Shown piece by piece: positions 52,775 through 62,211 of a DNA stretch of 64,000 nucleotides; the stretch's first letter is position 1; every line of letters begins with the position of its first letter. The stretch is from positions 130,333 to 194,332 of the forward strand of contig JAUMFO010000024.1 of assembly GCA_032119795.1 (NCBI GenBank), written 5' to 3'. Origin of the DNA: JAGIBJ01 sp032119795. GTDB lineage: Bacteria; Actinomycetota; Thermoleophilia; Solirubrobacterales; Solirubrobacteraceae. Below the pieces are notes generated by a model. The model worked only from the letters and a program-made list of their open reading frames with translations, was not told the DNA's origin and searched no databases. The translations under genes were made by a program, and so were the position numbers.

Positions 52775-52827
52775 GCGAACTCCCGTCAGGTAAGGGTGCT
52801 CAGCGACGGCAAGTGACGGGAGTTCGT
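52775..52827. repeat. hairpin element h3 (copy C)
   Basis: GCGAACTCCCGTCA (52775-52788) pairs with TGACGGGAGTTCG (52814-52826). The counterpart in copy A is 1491-1543. Confidence 0.8.
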
Positions 52828-52896
52828 TTCGATCGGGCGAAGTGCAACCCCTGGAGGTTGCGTTTACCTGACATAACGGCGTTGCCAGGCGCCGTT

Positions 52897-52934
52897 CGCG
52901 TTGAACCCGCCGCACGTCCGGCGGGTTCAACGCG
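52897..52934. repeat. 16-bp perfect hairpin h2 (copy C)
   Basis: CGCGTTGAACCCGCCG (52897-52912) pairs perfectly with 52919-52934. It occupies the position of the 18-bp hairpin at 1404-1444 but with a different stem sequence. Confidence 0.85.
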
Positions 52935-52970
52935 ACTCCAAAACCCGCAACCGCAGGCGGTTGCGCCCCG

Positions 52971-53023
52971 CTGGTTGGACCCATCCTGGGCACGGCAGGC
53001 GTGCCTACCTTGGGTCCAACCAG
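52971..53023. repeat. 53-bp hairpin element h1 (copy C)
   Basis: CTGGTTGGACCCA and TGGGTCCAACCAG flank 27 bases. On the opposite strand it matches 1315-1367 at 50 of 53 positions. Confidence 0.85.
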
Positions 53024-53230
53024 TCCGCCCGGCGCCCGCCGCCGCAACGCCCTCAAATCCGCCGCCGCCAACAACTCAGACCACGACTCCGCCCGCCTTC
53101 GGTGCGGCGGCGCCCTCATTCCCCGAAGCGATCCCCATTCCGCCGCCGCCAGCTACCGAGTCGCCGTAGAAGCCGCGAAGTCCCGCTGCCGCCGACCAGC
53201 TCAGTCGCCGCCAGCGCCGCCAACGGCGGC

Positions 53231-54718
53231 CTACCCGCGTACGACGGTGATCGTCTCGAGGGTTGGGTCGTGGGCGCCGTGGAGGCGCGCGCCGGCCTCG
53301 AGCAAGGCACGGAAGTGGTCGACGACCGCCGGCGTGATGCGCTCCCCGGGAAGCAGCGCTGGGATGCCTGGCGGGTAGCCGGCGATCGACTCGGCGGAGA
53401 TCCGGCCGACGGCGTCGCTCAGTGGGATGGCCTCCGCTGGCCCGAGGAAGGCGTCGCGCGGAGGGATCACGGTCTCGCTCGAGGGTGCCCGCAGCGGCTC
53501 GATGATGTGCGGGGCGTCGGAGTCCACCTCGCCCGCGGCGACGTCGGCGCTGATCCGGGCCGCCGTGCGCTGCAACGCGATGCCGACCATGGCGAGATCG
53601 TCAGGCCGCTCGGCCGGCCCGAGCACCAACAGCACGGTCGTGTCGGTCGCCAGCTCGGGGTGCACGTCGTGCCACGAGCCGAGCGCCTGCCCAACGGCGT
53701 ACCCGGTGGCGCCCGTCCCGCGGACGTCGATCACCACCTTCAACGGGTCCAGGTCGTGGACGCCGTCGGCACCACGCAGCTGCGGCCCTAGGAGCGTCAA
53801 CCCTGGGCTCCCCTCGATCGCCTCGATCAAGGCGCCGCGGCCGCGCATCGTGCGATCGAGCAGCGCCTCACCATGGACGGCCAACTGGCGGCGGGCGCCA
53901 TCCAGCGACGACAACAGCAGTGACGACGGCGACGTTGACCGCACGATGCGCACGGCGCGGTCGATCGCCGCCACGTCGAGCCGCGAGGAATCAGCGACGT
54001 GCAAGATCGCCGACTGCGTGAGCGACCCCGCCATCTTGTGGGTACTCGTCAGCACGGCGTCGGCGCCCTGGCGGATCGCCGACTCCGGAATGTCTGGGTG
54101 GAAGCCAAAGTGCGGGCCCCAGGACTGATCGACGACCAACGCGCAGCCGCGCCGGTGCGCAACCTCCGCCAGACCAACGACGTCGGCGACGACCCCGAAG
54201 TACGTGGGCGACACCACGAAGGCCACCTTCGCCGCCGGGGTCGCGGCAAGCACCGCGTCGAGCTCGCTGGGCACCACCGTGTGCGCGATCCCGAGCGCGT
54301 CGTCGTAGGCCGGCGCTACAAACGACGGAAGCCCACCGCTGAGCACCAAGCCGTCGACCACCGACGCGTGCGAGTTGCGCTGCACCACGACCGTCGTCCC
54401 TGGCCCGGCGAGGGAGAGCGTCAGCGCATGGTTGCCCTGCGTGGCCCCGTTGGTGAGAAACCACGACCGCTCCGCGCCGTAGGCCTCAGCCGCGAGCGCC
54501 TCAGCCCGCAACTGCGGGGTGACGTCGACACCGAGATCGACGCCGTAGAGCCCCTGGGGCACGTCCATCAGCAGCGCCCGCTCCCCAATCGCCGCTCGCA
54601 GACCCGGATCGGCCCCGGGGCCACCCTTGTGCCCCGGCACGTGCATCCGACCAGAGCCGCGCGATCCATACGCGGCGATCGCGTCGAGGTAGGGCGCAGA
54701 CGACTGCGGGTCGCTCAT
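53231..54718 (-). CDS. PLP-dependent Orn/Lys/Arg decarboxylase
   Basis: ATG 54718 yields 495 aa; the longer frame covers the divergent gene's start and is not credible. Family motifs are RMHVPGHKGGPG near the N-terminus, SWFLTNGATQGNHAL (PLP phosphate region), VDQSWGPHFGFHP, and STHKMAGSLTQ with Lys228 as the Schiff-base lysine. PPGIPALLPGE in the C-terminal domain is also typical. It is the compact Bacillus SpeA-like type lacking the wing domain. It makes a polyamine precursor (agmatine, cadaverine or putrescine); the exact amino acid is not decidable. Confidence 0.9.
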   Translation of the reverse strand: MSDPQSSAPYLDAIAAYGSRGSGRMHVPGHKGGPGADPGLRAAIGERALLMDVPQGLYGVDLGVDVTPQLRAEALAAEAYGAERSWFLTNGATQGNHALTLSLAGPGTTVVVQRNSHASVVDGLVLSGGLPSFVAPAYDDALGIAHTVVPSELDAVLAATPAAKVAFVVSPTYFGVVADVVGLAEVAHRRGCALVVDQSWGPHFGFHPDIPESAIRQGADAVLTSTHKMAGSLTQSAILHVADSSRLDVAAIDRAVRIVRSTSPSSLLLSSLDGARRQLAVHGEALLDRTMRGRGALIEAIEGSPGLTLLGPQLRGADGVHDLDPLKVVIDVRGTGATGYAVGQALGSWHDVHPELATDTTVLLVLGPAERPDDLAMVGIALQRTAARISADVAAGEVDSDAPHIIEPLRAPSSETVIPPRDAFLGPAEAIPLSDAVGRISAESIAGYPPGIPALLPGERITPAVVDHFRALLEAGARLHGAHDPTLETITVVRG

Positions 54719-54858
54719 CGATGTCCTTCGGCTCACGTGGAGCGGTACCCCACGGCGCTCACCATAGTGTCGACACCCGCGGCATCTGGACAGTTCGACC
54801 GCGCCACTGTGACCGTTTTCCGTCGCATCGAGCCGACCGGCGCTGTACCGTCGCTCCG

Positions 54859-57800
54859 GTGCGTGTCCCGCTTGCACGATCGCCGAGTCGCCCGGCTCGG
54901 CTGCCGCGCCTCGCGCTGCTCCTGATCGCCGCCATCCTGAGCTGTGCGGCGCTGCCGGCTGCCGCCTTCGCACACTCCGAAGGGCTCGCTGAGGAGCCCG
55001 TCATTCCGGGGCTCGACGTCGCCGTTGACTTCCAGGTCGCGCCCTCTGGCGACGTCTACGTCGCCCACCAAGACGGGCGGATCGTCCGCTACCGCCGCGC
55101 CGCCCAGTCCACCAGCGCCCACCCCAGCTACGTCCTGCAGGGCGAGCCGATCTACGACTTCGCCGTCACCCGCCAGTTCGACCGGGGCCTCGTCGGCATC
55201 GCACTGGACTCCCAGTTCGAGTCCGGCCACCGCTACCTCTATGCGGTCGTCACTCGCGGCTCCAACGAGTGGGTCGACGAGATCGGTGGACCCAATCCCA
55301 ACGGGATCCGTCGCACCGGCGCCGTGATCCGGATCGCCGTGCCCAGTAGCGGCCCGGCGACCAACTCAGACCTGACGACGATCGTCGGCGCCGACGCTCC
55401 CGCCGATCCCGACTCCACCTGCAAGCCGTTCATGGCCGGGCAGGCGCCGGCCGGAGAGAGCGACGCCTTCCCGAACGGAGTGCTGCGGCGCATCAACCCG
55501 GCCACGGAGACGAGCCCGGCAAAGACCACCCTCTTCGCCGACTTCACCGAGTCGCACGTCTTCCCCGACGGCGACCTCGCCACGCGAGCCGACGGCGCCT
55601 ACGACTGCATCCCATCGGACTCCGACACGCACGGCATGGGAGCGATCGTCTCGGCGCCCGACGGCAGCTTGTTTTTTAGCGTCGGCGACGCCAGCGCGTA
55701 TGACATCAGCGATCCAGCCGCGCTGCGCGCCTACAACCTCGAGAGCTACGCCGGCAAGGTCATGCGCGTCGATCGCAACGGTCAAGGCGTCGCGGGGCAC
55801 CCCTTCTGCCCGACCGAGACCGACACCTCGCGCCTCTGCACGAAGATCTGGATCCGCGGGATGCGCAACCCATTCCGGTTCACGCTGCTGCCGCCCGACG
55901 ACGCAAGCGGCGGAGCACCGGTCCTGGCCGTCGGCGACGTCGGCAACTTCTCCCGCGAGCGCCTCACGATCGCGCACCCCGGAGACAACCTCGGCTGGCC
56001 CTGCTGGGAGGGCACCTACTGGGCCGTGGCCTACGCCTCACCGGAGCGTTCCTCGGCGGTGCGCAGCGCCTGGGGCGGACCCGAACTCCTCCCCGCCAGC
56101 CCGGGCAAGACAAGCTGCGAGCGCTTGACGGCCACCGGCGACGGCAGCGGCTTCCCTGTAGCCAAGGGGATCACCATGCCGACCGTCGAATACGAGCATG
56201 ATCAGAGGTCCGAGCCGCCCGTGCCAGACAACGGCGCAGCGGTCGTTGCCGGCGGCCTGCTCGGCCCGACGCCCTCGGCCGACACCGAGGTGGCACTGCC
56301 CGCCGATTGGCAAGGCTCCTACGTGTTTGGCGATTTCGTGCGCGGGTGGCTCTACCGCGTCGCTCGCGACACCGCCGACCCCACGAACACCGACTTCGAT
56401 GGTGGCTTGCGCGTCGCTGCAGACGAGGGTCGCGGCCCGCTCGTGCAGACCGACGACGGCCCAGGGCGTCCGGTCGATCCGCTGCTCGACCGCATCGGCG
56501 AGCCACCGCCGAAGACGAGCGTCGTCGTCGAAGGCCAGACCAAACTGCTGCCGCTCTATTACCGGCTCACGTCGCGGCCCCAGGCCGACGGCACCGTGTG
56601 GTCGATGCACTACGGCGATGGAAACGTCGGTGGGCTCTACCGCATTCGCAGCGCGCCAGCCGTCGAGGCCGTGATCGAGTCGGCAACGGGCGCCTGCGCG
56701 GCGGCCGGGCAGCCCCAGGGCGACGTGACGCTCACCGCCGCCGACGCTGGGACTGGCGTGAGCTACCGCTGGGACGTCGACGGCGATGGCCTCCCCGACG
56801 ACGGCCGCACCGCGCGCTCAACCACCATCACTCCGGCGCAGATCCCCGCCCAGGGGTGGGTCCGTCTGATCGTCACCCGCGGAACGGCCCGCTCGGTCGC
56901 CGCGCGCTACCTGTGCAGCGGCACACCGGCCAATGTGCAGATCACCGCCCCAGCCGACGAGGCGAAGGTCGTCCTCGGCAAACCGGTCGTCGTCAGCGCC
57001 ACCCGGCCAGCTGGTGACGCCGAAGCGACCGGCATCCCTGACAGCCAGCTGCGGTGGCGTGTGACGACGGTGCATGGCAGCAGCCACGAGCACCCACTCA
57101 CCGAGAAGAGCCCGCCCTTTGAGACGGTCAACGGGCAGCAGCAGATGCAGATCACGGTCACTCCGGACCCAGGCCATGAACTCGGCTCCTACACCCGCGT
57201 GCGCATCGTGGCGCCGGGTAGCGATGGCGCTGGCGTGGCACGGACGATTCGCCTGCTCCCCAAGCCGGTCCAGGTGAGCCTGAGTTCTTCCCCTGCCGGT
57301 GCCCGCGTCTCCGTCCGGCGCGACGCTGGCGAAAGCGTGGTCGACCAGGCACCCGGCAGCCTCGAATTGGCCGCCGGCGCCAATACTCAGCTGACGGCCC
57401 AGACCAGCTGGACCACCTCGGCCGGAGTCACGTGGAACTTCGCGCGCTGGTCTGACGGCCCGACCGCCGCCTCACGCGGCTGGACCGTGCCCGACGACGG
57501 CGGTGCAGCGCCCGTCGCGGAGTACGCGACGACCACGCCGCCCGACCCGACTACGCCGCCCGACCCGACCACGCCGCCCGACCCGACCACGCCGCCCGAC
57601 CCGACCACCCCACCCGGCCCGACGACGCCACCGGAACCCACGACGCCGACCACCCCAGACTCCACGACGCCCTTCACGACCCCGGGGCCTGGTCCTGGCC
57701 CCGGTCCTCAGCCGCCGATCACTCCGGCGCTCCCCAAGGCGCTGCCGCCGACCGCCCTTGAGCTGGCGACTGCGCCGCTCAAGACGGCTGCCTCGGGCAC

Positions 57801-58140
57801 ACGCAAGACCAAGGTCGTCGCCTCGATCGCGCTGGGGCGGCCGGTCGACAGCGGCACCACCACGGTGAAGGTGGCGCTGCGCGACACGAAGTGCCGCTGG
57901 TGGGTGTTCTCCAAGGGCCGCTTCGCCCGTGCCGCCGTCAAGCAGACCGCTGGCCGCCGGCGCTGCGCAGAGCCGCCCGCGTGGAAGCTCGCCCGGTCGA
58001 CGTGGAGCTCCGCCGGCGTCCTCCAGGTCGAGCAGAGCCTCACCCGCCGACTGCCGACCGGGCGCTACGCCCTGCGCGTGCGGATCAGCCGCGGCTCAAC
58101 GCCGCTGGCCGATCGGCTGCGCAGCGTCACCGTCCGGTAG
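54859..58140 (+). CDS. secreted PQQ-type sugar (glucose/sorbosone) dehydrogenase with long multidomain tail
   Basis: GTG 54859 is preferred because a -10 hexamer TACCGT (54845-54850) lies eight bases upstream and the product then opens into a signal peptide (LALLLIAAILSCAALPAAAFA). Residues about 45-580 form a six-bladed propeller of the GSDH family: VAHQDGRIVRYRR, DRGLVGIALDSQF, KIWIRGMRNPFRF and GWPCWEGTYW. A PKD-like domain, an Ig-like domain, a PEGA-like stretch, a PPDPTT repeat linker (about 895-930) and a C-terminal beta domain follow. It probably oxidises sugars outside the cell or acts as a non-enzymatic surface protein. At 1093 aa it is about twice the usual enzyme length. Confidence 0.82.
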   Translation: MRVPLARSPSRPARLPRLALLLIAAILSCAALPAAAFAHSEGLAEEPVIPGLDVAVDFQVAPSGDVYVAHQDGRIVRYRRAAQSTSAHPSYVLQGEPIYDFAVTRQFDRGLVGIALDSQFESGHRYLYAVVTRGSNEWVDEIGGPNPNGIRRTGAVIRIAVPSSGPATNSDLTTIVGADAPADPDSTCKPFMAGQAPAGESDAFPNGVLRRINPATETSPAKTTLFADFTESHVFPDGDLATRADGAYDCIPSDSDTHGMGAIVSAPDGSLFFSVGDASAYDISDPAALRAYNLESYAGKVMRVDRNGQGVAGHPFCPTETDTSRLCTKIWIRGMRNPFRFTLLPPDDASGGAPVLAVGDVGNFSRERLTIAHPGDNLGWPCWEGTYWAVAYASPERSSAVRSAWGGPELLPASPGKTSCERLTATGDGSGFPVAKGITMPTVEYEHDQRSEPPVPDNGAAVVAGGLLGPTPSADTEVALPADWQGSYVFGDFVRGWLYRVARDTADPTNTDFDGGLRVAADEGRGPLVQTDDGPGRPVDPLLDRIGEPPPKTSVVVEGQTKLLPLYYRLTSRPQADGTVWSMHYGDGNVGGLYRIRSAPAVEAVIESATGACAAAGQPQGDVTLTAADAGTGVSYRWDVDGDGLPDDGRTARSTTITPAQIPAQGWVRLIVTRGTARSVAARYLCSGTPANVQITAPADEAKVVLGKPVVVSATRPAGDAEATGIPDSQLRWRVTTVHGSSHEHPLTEKSPPFETVNGQQQMQITVTPDPGHELGSYTRVRIVAPGSDGAGVARTIRLLPKPVQVSLSSSPAGARVSVRRDAGESVVDQAPGSLELAAGANTQLTAQTSWTTSAGVTWNFARWSDGPTAASRGWTVPDDGGAAPVAEYATTTPPDPTTPPDPTTPPDPTTPPDPTTPPGPTTPPEPTTPTTPDSTTPFTTPGPGPGPGPQPPITPALPKALPPTALELATAPLKTAASGTRKTKVVASIALGRPVDSGTTTVKVALRDTKCRWWVFSKGRFARAAVKQTAGRRRCAEPPAWKLARSTWSSAGVLQVEQSLTRRLPTGRYALRVRISRGSTPLADRLRSVTVR

Positions 58141-58184
58141 GGCCAGGCTGCCGGCGACCTCGTCCGACGGCGAGCAGCCCGGCC
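58141..58184. terminator. bidirectional terminator between convergent genes
   Basis: GGCCAGGCTGC (58141-58151) pairs with GCAGCCCGGCC (58174-58184), 10 of 11 pairs plus one G-U, starting right after one stop codon and ending at the other. Confidence 0.65.
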
Positions 58185-59044
58185 TAGACGCTGTCAGACG
58201 AGCCCGTCTGGGGCGGCGGAGGCGGGGCGGCGGCACCGGTATCCAGGACGCGAGCCAGGAACCGGCAGGTGCGGTCCTCCACGGGGTTCCCGAAGAACTC
58301 CGCCGGGACGCCCTGCTCGATGACGACGCCGCCGTCCATCATCACGACGCGATCGGCCACCTCGCGGGCGAAGCCCATCTCGTGCGTCACGACGACCATC
58401 GTCATGCCCTCGGCCGCAAGCTCGCGCATCACCGCGAGCACCTCGCCAACGGTCTCAGGGTCCAGCGCTGACGTCGGCTCGTCGAAGAGCATGATCTTCG
58501 GCTTCATCGCCAGGGCGCGAGCGATCGCGACGCGCTGTTGTTGCCCACCGGAGAGCTTGGCTGGGAAGGCATCGGCCTTGTCGGCCAGGCCGACGCGGTC
58601 GAGCAACGCCCGGCCGTAGGCCTCGGCCTCCTGCTTCGCCGCCCCGCGAACGAGTTGAGGCGCAAGGGTCACGTTCTCCAGCGCCGACTTCTGCGGCCAC
58701 AGGTTGAAGCGCTGGAAGACGAAGCCGATGTCCTTGCGCATCTCGGCGACCTCCTTCGGCTTGGCGGGCCGCAGCGCGCCGTCCTCCCCACGCTTCTGAC
58801 CGAGCGGCACGCCGTCGATCTCGACGACGCCAGCGTCGATCGTCTCCAGCTGATTCAGGCAACGCAGCAGCGTCGTCTTGCCCGAACCCGACGGCCCGAT
58901 GAGGCAGACGACCTCGCCCGAGCCCACATCGAGATCGATGCCGCTGAGGACCTCGTTGGAGCCGAAGCGCTTCACGACACCGCGCGCCGTCACCGCGCCG
59001 GCGCGGGCCGCCAGCAGGCCTGCCTCTCCAGTTGAGCTCGTCAT
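58184..59044 (-). CDS. polar amino-acid ABC transporter ATP-binding protein (GlnQ type)
   Basis: The 286-aa protein has Walker A GPSGSGKTTLLRC, the Q-loop in FVFQRFNLWPQ, signature LSGGQQQRVAIARAL, Walker B IMLFDEPTSALDPE and the switch His in VVTHEMGFAREV. The sequence around these motifs is that of GlnQ/HisP-type ATPases for polar amino acids. ATG 59044 overlaps the permease stop by four bases. A Pro-rich tail of about 20 residues is added at the C-terminus. Confidence 0.93.
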   Translation of the reverse strand: MTSSTGEAGLLAARAGAVTARGVVKRFGSNEVLSGIDLDVGSGEVVCLIGPSGSGKTTLLRCLNQLETIDAGVVEIDGVPLGQKRGEDGALRPAKPKEVAEMRKDIGFVFQRFNLWPQKSALENVTLAPQLVRGAAKQEAEAYGRALLDRVGLADKADAFPAKLSGGQQQRVAIARALAMKPKIMLFDEPTSALDPETVGEVLAVMRELAAEGMTMVVVTHEMGFAREVADRVVMMDGGVVIEQGVPAEFFGNPVEDRTCRFLARVLDTGAAAPPPPPQTGSSDSV

Positions 59045-59853
59045 GCCTTGCCTCCGTCGATGGACGCCGCCGGCCGCACCTTGGCCATCAGGCGACCGAA
59101 GCTGCCTGGGCCCCGGTCGATCGCGCCCGCCGGATCCAGGCGACGCTCAAGGTAGGCCTGGAAGATGCCCCAGATCGTCGTGAGCACGAGGTACCAGAAC
59201 GCCACCGCCGCGAAGAGCTCGACCGGTTTGAAGTTGACGGAGTAGAGCTGCTCGGCGTCCTTGAAGAGTTCGTAGACGCCGATGAAGGCCAGCAGCGAAC
59301 TCGTCTTCATCATGTTGTTGAACTGGTTCCCGAGCGGCGGAACGATGATCCGCGCGGCCTGCGGGAGCACGATGTGGCGCATCGCCTGGCGACGCGTCAT
59401 CCCAAGCGAGATCGACGACTCCATCTGCCCTTCGTCGACGGAACTCAGGCCGGCGCGAATGATCTCGCTCATGTAGGCGCCTTCGTTGAGCGCGAGGGCG
59501 ATGATGCCGGCGATGACCGCACCGCCGATCACGCCAACGCCGATGTCGAGTTCCCGCGGGAACAACGTGACGCCGAGCAGCAGCTCCGCACCGAAGTAGA
59601 TGAAGAAGATCTGCACGATCAGCGGCGTTCCACGGATCGCCGTCACGTAGATCCCGTTGATGAACCGCAGTGGCCAGAAGCGACTACGTCCAGCCAGTGC
59701 CGACGCCAGCCCGAGGGTTACGCCCCCGAGCTGGGCCAGCACTGAGATGTAGATGGTCGCCCAGAGCGCACCCCAGAACTCGGAACTGGGATCGACGATC
59801 CTCGACCAGAAGAGATCGAAGTCGAAGGCCGCGATCAGATGCGCGCTGAGCAC
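59041..59853 (-). CDS. polar amino-acid ABC transporter permease
   Basis: The 270-aa membrane protein has five to six helices and the HisM/GlnP family features: GALWATIYISVLAQLGGVTLG, YVTAIRGTPLIVQIFFIYFG, EGAYMSEIIRAGLSSVDEGQ (EAA loop, facing the ATPase) and LPQAARIIVPPLGNQF. A single permease gene suggests a homodimeric translocator. It lies 7 bases after the binding-protein gene. Confidence 0.92.
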   Translation of the reverse strand: MLSAHLIAAFDFDLFWSRIVDPSSEFWGALWATIYISVLAQLGGVTLGLASALAGRSRFWPLRFINGIYVTAIRGTPLIVQIFFIYFGAELLLGVTLFPRELDIGVGVIGGAVIAGIIALALNEGAYMSEIIRAGLSSVDEGQMESSISLGMTRRQAMRHIVLPQAARIIVPPLGNQFNNMMKTSSLLAFIGVYELFKDAEQLYSVNFKPVELFAAVAFWYLVLTTIWGIFQAYLERRLDPAGAIDRGPGSFGRLMAKVRPAASIDGGKA

Positions 59854-59860
59854 CGGCGGA

Positions 59861-60727
59861 CTACTGGCCGCTCAGCATGGCGTCGCCGAGCTCCCACGTG
59901 GTGAGGATCTCCTTGAGCTTTCCGTCCTCAGTCATCTGATCGATGCCGGACTGCAGCGCCGTCTTGAGCTCGGTGTCGTCCTGGCGCAGGCCGATCCCGA
60001 TCGGTGCGGTCTCGATCTGTGGCGTAGCGGCGAGCTGGAAGTCGTCTGGGGCCTGCTTCACGAAGTAGGCGGCCGGCGGAGCATCCGTCATGTACGCGTC
60101 GACCTTGCCGGTGCGCAGGGCGTTGGCGGCGTCGGTGTCCTTCGGGAAGGAGGTGATCTTGATCGCCGGGTTGCCGGCGGCCTCGATCTTCTTGCTCTCG
60201 GCCTCCAGGACCTGCTTGGTCGTCGTGCCGACCTGCACGGCGACGTCCTTGCCGCTGAGCGCCTCGACCGAGGTGATCTCGGTGTTGCCCTTCTTCACGA
60301 GGACGGCGAGGCCGATCTTCGCGTAGTCAACGAAGGCGATCTCCTTGGCGCGCTCCGGCGAGTTCGTCAGCGACGAGATGATCGCGTCGCACTTCTTGGC
60401 CTGCAGCGCGGCGATGATGCCGTCGAAGCCGGTGTTGGCGAACTCTGCCTTTACTCCCAGGCGCGAGGAGAGCTCGGTGGCGATGTCGATGTCTGCACCC
60501 TTGGGATCCGTGCCCTCGAAGAACTCCATCGGCGGGTAGGCGATGTCGCTGCAGAACAGGATCTCGCCGGCGTCCTTGATCGCGGCCGGCGCCGCGATGG
60601 CGGAGGCCGGGGTCGAGGCGGTGTCGGCGGTGTCGCTGGTCTCGTCGTCACCGCAGCCGGCGACAGCAAGCATGGCGGCGGATCCGAGGAGCGCCGCGGC
60701 GCGGCGGGTGCGGGAAGCAATAAGCAT
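59861..60727 (-). CDS. amino-acid ABC transporter substrate-binding lipoprotein
   Basis: ATG 60727 is chosen because GAGAG lies six bases upstream (ATG 60733 also possible). The 288-aa product has a lipobox LAVAGC with Cys25 as lipidation site, an acidic Thr/Ala linker, and a family 3 solute-binding domain: LFCSDIAYPPMEFFEG, FDGIIAALQAKKCDAIISSLTNSPERAKEIAF and VQVGTTTKQVLE. This is the first gene of the three-gene transporter operon. The ligand is likely a polar amino acid; the exact one is unknown. Confidence 0.92.
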   Translation of the reverse strand: MLIASRTRRAAALLGSAAMLAVAGCGDDETSDTADTASTPASAIAAPAAIKDAGEILFCSDIAYPPMEFFEGTDPKGADIDIATELSSRLGVKAEFANTGFDGIIAALQAKKCDAIISSLTNSPERAKEIAFVDYAKIGLAVLVKKGNTEITSVEALSGKDVAVQVGTTTKQVLEAESKKIEAAGNPAIKITSFPKDTDAANALRTGKVDAYMTDAPPAAYFVKQAPDDFQLAATPQIETAPIGIGLRQDDTELKTALQSGIDQMTEDGKLKEILTTWELGDAMLSGQ

Positions 60728-60897
60728 GGGCATCTCTCTGGGGTGGTGTGGCGAGGCGGTGGTGAGGAGCATCGCTCGCGGAAGCCGGACGGTGCGTGGG
60801 GGCCTTGCGTCCGGCGCTGGGTCCGAACCTTGCGCAGCGGCAGCAGATCGTCAAGGGACAGGCGGCGCACAGCGCGTGCCAGGCCCCTGACAGTGCG

Positions 60898-62154
60898 TCA
60901 CCTTGGCGCCAGAATCCCTAGGCGACGCGCCTCGACGAGCCAGCCGCGGAACTCCTGCATCACCAGCTCGAAGAAGGCATTTTCGTCGACGGCGCGAGGG
61001 TCGGCCACCGCGAAGAAGTCGGCGTTGTCGACCTCGCGGCCAGCAAGATCATCTAGGCGCACCAGGAATGGGAAGTCGCTCTCATCCCCGACGGCGATGA
61101 ACTTGAGGAACGCGGGCAGGCCGGCCATCCGGGTGACGACCGCCGCGGTCTCGCGGCGATCCATGTTGCCGCCGTCCGTCACGAAGTACACGAACGTCGG
61201 GACCGACGCCCCGCGCCGGAGCTTGCCCTCAAGCACCTCCAGCGGTTTGGCGTACCGGGTGCCGCGAAAGATGCCCTTCGTCTGGATCGCGCGGTCGGTC
61301 CAGCCGTCGCGGTTGGCGAGGGTGACGGTCTCGGCCTCGTGCACGGCGGAGTCGAAGAGGTAGGTCTCGATCTCGCCGTTGTCGTCGAAGAGGAGCCCCG
61401 CCGCCAGGCACCGCTCGACGAGCGCCTGGTAGGTGCCGTTCTTGAACAGCGGCCGCGAGGAGCCAGACACGTCGAGCACGAGCACCACCTCGGCGCGCTC
61501 CCCGACCAAGCCCTGCTTCTCGAGGTTCACGACCGCGCTGTCGAACGACTTCACGAGCGACAACGGCGCGCCGCTGGACTCGACCTTCTTGCGCAGGTCG
61601 ACGAGTCGCTGCTTCTCCAGGTTGACGGGCGCCGCCGCCGGCGCCGGTGGGGCGGCTTCGTCGTCGTTCACCTCGACGCCGTGGACGGTGAGCAGCTTGG
61701 CGAGGCCTTCGGCGTAGCCGTCGCCGAGCGCTCGGATCTTCCAGTCGCCACCGCGGCGGTAGATCTCGGCGACCTGCAGCGTCGCGACGGCCGGGAGGGC
61801 ATCCAACCGGACGCTCGCCGCCGGTACCCCACCGGCCGTGATCGTCGCCTCGATGACGGCACTGCCCTCGATCGTCGGCGTCCCGTCGGCTTGGGCGACC
61901 AGAAGCACCGTCTCGACCGCTGCCGGGAGGCCGGTGAGATCGATCGTGACCACGTCGGCGCCGACGTCGAGCCGAACGGCCCCGCCCGCGGCCTGCGGGT
62001 TGGAGAACAACACCACGCCGTTGTCTCCGTCGGCGGTTCGTGCGCCGTCGAGCAGCAGCGCGATCGGGTCGACATGCCCGCTGGCGGCCTTGATCGTGAT
62101 CGTGACTTGGCCCGGGGGCAGCGGAGCGTTCTGGCCGGGACTGAGCGACTGCAC
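60898..62154 (-). CDS. TerD-VWA fusion protein (TerF-like, tellurite-resistance/stress family)
   Basis: GTG 62154 follows GGAGAGAA. The 418-aa protein joins a TerD domain (residues 1-155, with LLLDGARTADGDNGVVLFSN and YRRGGDWKIRALGDGYAEGL), an Ala-Pro linker (165-178), a short helical stretch, and a C-terminal VWA/TerF-like domain (about 222-410). The latter carries DVSGSS (Asp228, Ser230, Ser232) and VTDGGN as MIDAS elements. TerD domains bind Ca2+ and work with VWA partners in stress or membrane-linked ter systems. Here both are in one chain and no other ter genes are near. Confidence 0.88.
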   Translation of the reverse strand: MQSLSPGQNAPLPPGQVTITIKAASGHVDPIALLLDGARTADGDNGVVLFSNPQAAGGAVRLDVGADVVTIDLTGLPAAVETVLLVAQADGTPTIEGSAVIEATITAGGVPAASVRLDALPAVATLQVAEIYRRGGDWKIRALGDGYAEGLAKLLTVHGVEVNDDEAAPPAPAAAPVNLEKQRLVDLRKKVESSGAPLSLVKSFDSAVVNLEKQGLVGERAEVVLVLDVSGSSRPLFKNGTYQALVERCLAAGLLFDDNGEIETYLFDSAVHEAETVTLANRDGWTDRAIQTKGIFRGTRYAKPLEVLEGKLRRGASVPTFVYFVTDGGNMDRRETAAVVTRMAGLPAFLKFIAVGDESDFPFLVRLDDLAGREVDNADFFAVADPRAVDENAFFELVMQEFRGWLVEARRLGILAPR

Positions 62155-62211
62155 GTGTTCTCTCCAGGGTGGGTCTTGGTGCCAAAGGGCAGAGACGCCA
62201 GCGAAGGCGCG

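Larger units (their letters stand above)
52440..53230. repeat. composite structured intergenic repeat, copy C (core, inverted relative to A)
   Basis: Read on the minus strand, this region follows the order of copy A: arm units with GGAATGGGGATCGC and GTTGGCGGCGG, hairpin h1 (53023-52971), GCAACC/GGTTGC stem-loops (52947-52964, 52844-52861), hairpin h2 (52934-52897), hairpin h3 (52827-52775), then arm units with CCGCCGCCAACCAGC and GCGATCCCCATTCC. It fills the gap between convergent antiporter and decarboxylase genes. No protein-like frame is present. Confidence 0.8.
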
